Below, piece by piece: positions 61,936 through 64,000 of a stretch of DNA of 64,000 bases (positions are counted from its first letter, which is position 1; every line of letters starts with the position of its first letter). Source of the stretch: Strigamia acuminata (lineage: Eukaryota > Arthropoda > Chilopoda > Geophilomorpha > Linotaeniidae); NCBI GenBank assembly GCA_949358305.1, contig OX442323.1, positions 4,898,001-4,962,000 on the forward strand, written 5' to 3'. The translations under genes were made by a program, and so were the position numbers. The notes below the pieces were generated by a model. The model was given only the letters and a program-made list of their open reading frames with translations. It ran no database searches and had not been told where the DNA came from.

Positions 61936-62792
61936 CAACTTCTTGCCAAAAAAATGGCATACTCTATCGTGGCGAGCACAACTGTTGACGAATCAAGTCA
62001 TAACTATAACATGTTATAGTACGACACAATAATGCTTCAATGCTAAAATTTTGTTTCGATTCGTCAACAGTTGTGATCGCCACGATTTTTCGAAAAATAG
62101 TGGTTGTCTACCCCTTTACATAGCTCCATTACGCCTTTTTTCAGGGCCTTGTAGATCCATACATCCAATTTAGAAAACTTTCCTGAGATACAGACGGTCT
62201 CAAATCTGTTTAGTTTTTAATTTTATCTCATTCTGTTTACAAGTTATGAGAAATATTGTAAATACCGTACTGCCTTGAAGAATGGCCGGGCACAATTAAG
62301 CGCCGGCTCTTGATTAAGCGCCTGGCAACCGCCACTCGAAAACCAATAAGCGCCTGCCTCAAATAAACGCCGGGTTAACCGGAAAATACTTTAAAAACGG
62401 TTATTAAAAACGGTTTTTAGTAGCCTTTTGGAGGAAACTTCGACGGACGAAACCTCAACAAACGAAACGTTCGGAATCAGCAACTTTTTTTTTGGATAGA
62501 GGCCTGGCTTAAATAATCGCCTGGTTTTGAATAAGCGCCTGGCAGGCAAGTCAAAAAAAATTAAACGCCCGGGCCATTGTTCAAGGCAGTACGGTAGTCA
62601 CTTTTTGGAGTTTTTAATTTTTTTCTCTTTAATTATTTTTTTTTTTTCAAAAAATTTTTAACGAAATTATAGCTCTAACAATCCTTTAAATCCTCCTAAC
62701 ACTATTTTTACTTGTGAGAAATAGTTTCTGAGAAATTTCAAATATTAAAAGTTTCAAAAAATAGAGTATGCCATTTTTTTGGCAAGGAGTTG
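61936..62792. mobile_element. 857-bp MITE, ends CAACT(T/C)CTTGCCAAAA
   Basis: Inverted ends of about 31 bp, from CAACTTCTTGCC to ATGGCATACTCTA on the left and the complement on the right, differ at one base and are flanked by TA. Just inside the left end a hairpin pairs CGTGGCGAGCACAACTGTTG with CAACAGTTGTGATCGCCACG (one mismatch). A fragment of this family's end is at 8226-8251. It contains another nested element. Confidence 0.8.
62265..62594. mobile_element. 330-bp MITE nested in 61936-62792
   Basis: Perfect 15-bp inverted ends CCGTACTGCCTTGAA and TTCAAGGCAGTACGG with TA on both sides. The interior is dominated by repeated AATAAGCGCCTGG-like words in both directions, perhaps transposase-binding repeats. 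Non-coding. Confidence 0.8.
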
Positions 62793-64000
62793 TAATTTAG
62801 ATGGTTGATTTAGTTGTGTAAGTGGTTGGCAACAGAGGTAAGCTGCAATAAACACACGAGAAATTAAGATCCAAAGGTGAGATGCTTCAAGCTTATTGAA
62901 TGGGAAGGGCAGAGTTTTATTTCAAGCAAAACTGCTATAAAATCAATTCGGAAAATTTATCTACGCTGGCTGTAGCTATTTGATATTTGGTTTATTGTTA
63001 ATTAAATTTATGGTATTAAACTCGCATAACATCGGAAGAATAGACCTTTGGAAAAATGAGGTCATGTGATAAGATCATGTGATCATAACAATGCTGCAAT
63101 TGGTGGGGGGGCAAATATCACACTTTAGCATTATTATTTTCATTTATTTACCAATTTTTTAGCTTTCTGTGCATTGTTTTATAAATAAAAAAATTAGAAA
63201 CTGACGAATACATTGTAGCTAACTTGTAAGAAACATAACAATGTATTGGACCTTTAAACAACATGCAATATTGACAGAACAACTTTGATTTCCTTATTCT
63301 AAATGGAAATATGGATGGAATATTAATAACAACCTGATATTTACAATTTGAAATTTTTGAGCTAAATCCAGATAATTTACATTACATACTTGTAAAATTA
63401 ATTTTTTCGAGGTAACTATTGTACTTTTAAGTGAGAATTTATGTAAAAATGGCATTTTGGCATGGAAATTACATAACGTTTTGACAAAAATTGCAAGTTT
63501 CTAACCAAAAATTGCAAGTTTCTAACCAAAAATTGCAAGTTTCTAACCAAAAATTGCAAGTTTCTAACCAAAAATTGCACTCTTTCACCCAAAAATAGCA
63601 TTTTTTAACTCGGAAATTGCATTTTTTCAACTAAAATTGCATTTTTCTTGCATTTTCTTGTATTTTAAAACAATTGTTGCCCCCCCTCTATGAGAAAAAC
63701 CATGCACAGTGCATTTTCGAAATACGTCACATTATTGTGGGCGGTGCCAAAGGGCATTACATCATGATTTTCCAAAGGTCTATTTTATTGATTGTAAGAA
63801 ATTTTTTGTTAATTTTATGTTGGTAAATATTGTTTCTCCCATTGACAGTTTTCATTGAAAAAATGATGAGTAGAAAGAATTTTCAATCAATAAAATGATG
63901 GGTTGTCAGAGCATTGGTAGCTGCTGCCATCTGTAAGTAGAAAAGTAAATTTGTGATCTTTGTTATCATTTTGGCTCCGTTTCTTGGGATTATTCCAAGA
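62793..64000. other. downstream intergenic DNA; no gene seen
   Basis: AT-rich sequence to the end of the window. Apart from the tandem array at 63481-63600, I see no exon or defined element. Confidence 0.45.
63481..63600. repeat. 21-bp tandem repeat, five to six copies
   Basis: The unit AATTGCAAGTTTCTAACCAA plus A repeats without change about four times and then degenerates into AAATTGCA(C/T)TTTTT-like copies. The length is a multiple of three, so the minus strand shows a repetitive QFLVRNL reading, which I do not consider a gene. Confidence 0.85.

Overview
The window is nuclear DNA of an intron-rich animal, most likely a non-vertebrate. It is AT-rich, its genes are split by short and long introns with standard GT-AG borders, and it is packed with LTR retrotransposons and non-autonomous DNA transposons (hAT, pogo/mariner, piggyBac-like and Harbinger-like). 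I cannot name the species.

Layout of host genes: (1) 2636-3894 (+), the last two exons of a cholecystokinin(CCK)-receptor-like GPCR whose 5' exons lie before the window; (2) 11337-23099 (-), a complete four-exon CCK-receptor-like GPCR of about 405 aa; (3) 31721-40498 (-), a second complete four-exon paralogue of about 417 aa; (4) 42708-61497 (+), a complete 17-exon gene for a TBC1D19 orthologue of about 511 aa. Receptor 3 and TBC1D19 are divergently transcribed about 2.2 kb apart. CCKAR and TBC1D19 are also divergent neighbours on human chromosome 4p15, so this looks like ancient microsynteny with a local expansion of the receptor to three copies.

Two young, apparently intact Ty3/gypsy-type elements sit inside introns, each antisense to its host gene. 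A 4.8-kb element at 16029-20790 (+) has identical 157-bp LTRs, a 5-bp target duplication and a single 1425-aa Gag-Pol frame; it lies in intron 1 of receptor 2. A 12.9-kb element at 46390-59256 (-) has 820-bp LTRs, a tRNA-Pro-like primer site, Gag, Pol in the -1 frame behind an A-AAA-AAC slippery site, and a third large gene of unknown function in the env position, apparently with its own 39-codon first exon and a 561-bp intron. It lies in intron 11 of TBC1D19, and its end is 15 bp from the next exon, inserted in the terminal repeat of an older pogo-like element.

A decayed Ty1/copia element (about 3919-6180), split by a hAT-type insertion, directly follows receptor 1. The rest of the intergenic and intronic DNA is largely nested MITEs, foldback elements and minisatellites. 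The main ones are a 766-bp foldback nested in a hAT element, an 860-bp MITE carrying a 35-bp minisatellite, a piggyBac-like MITE in TTAA, and several 31-bp or 21-bp tandem arrays. No rRNA, tRNA or CRISPR feature was seen.
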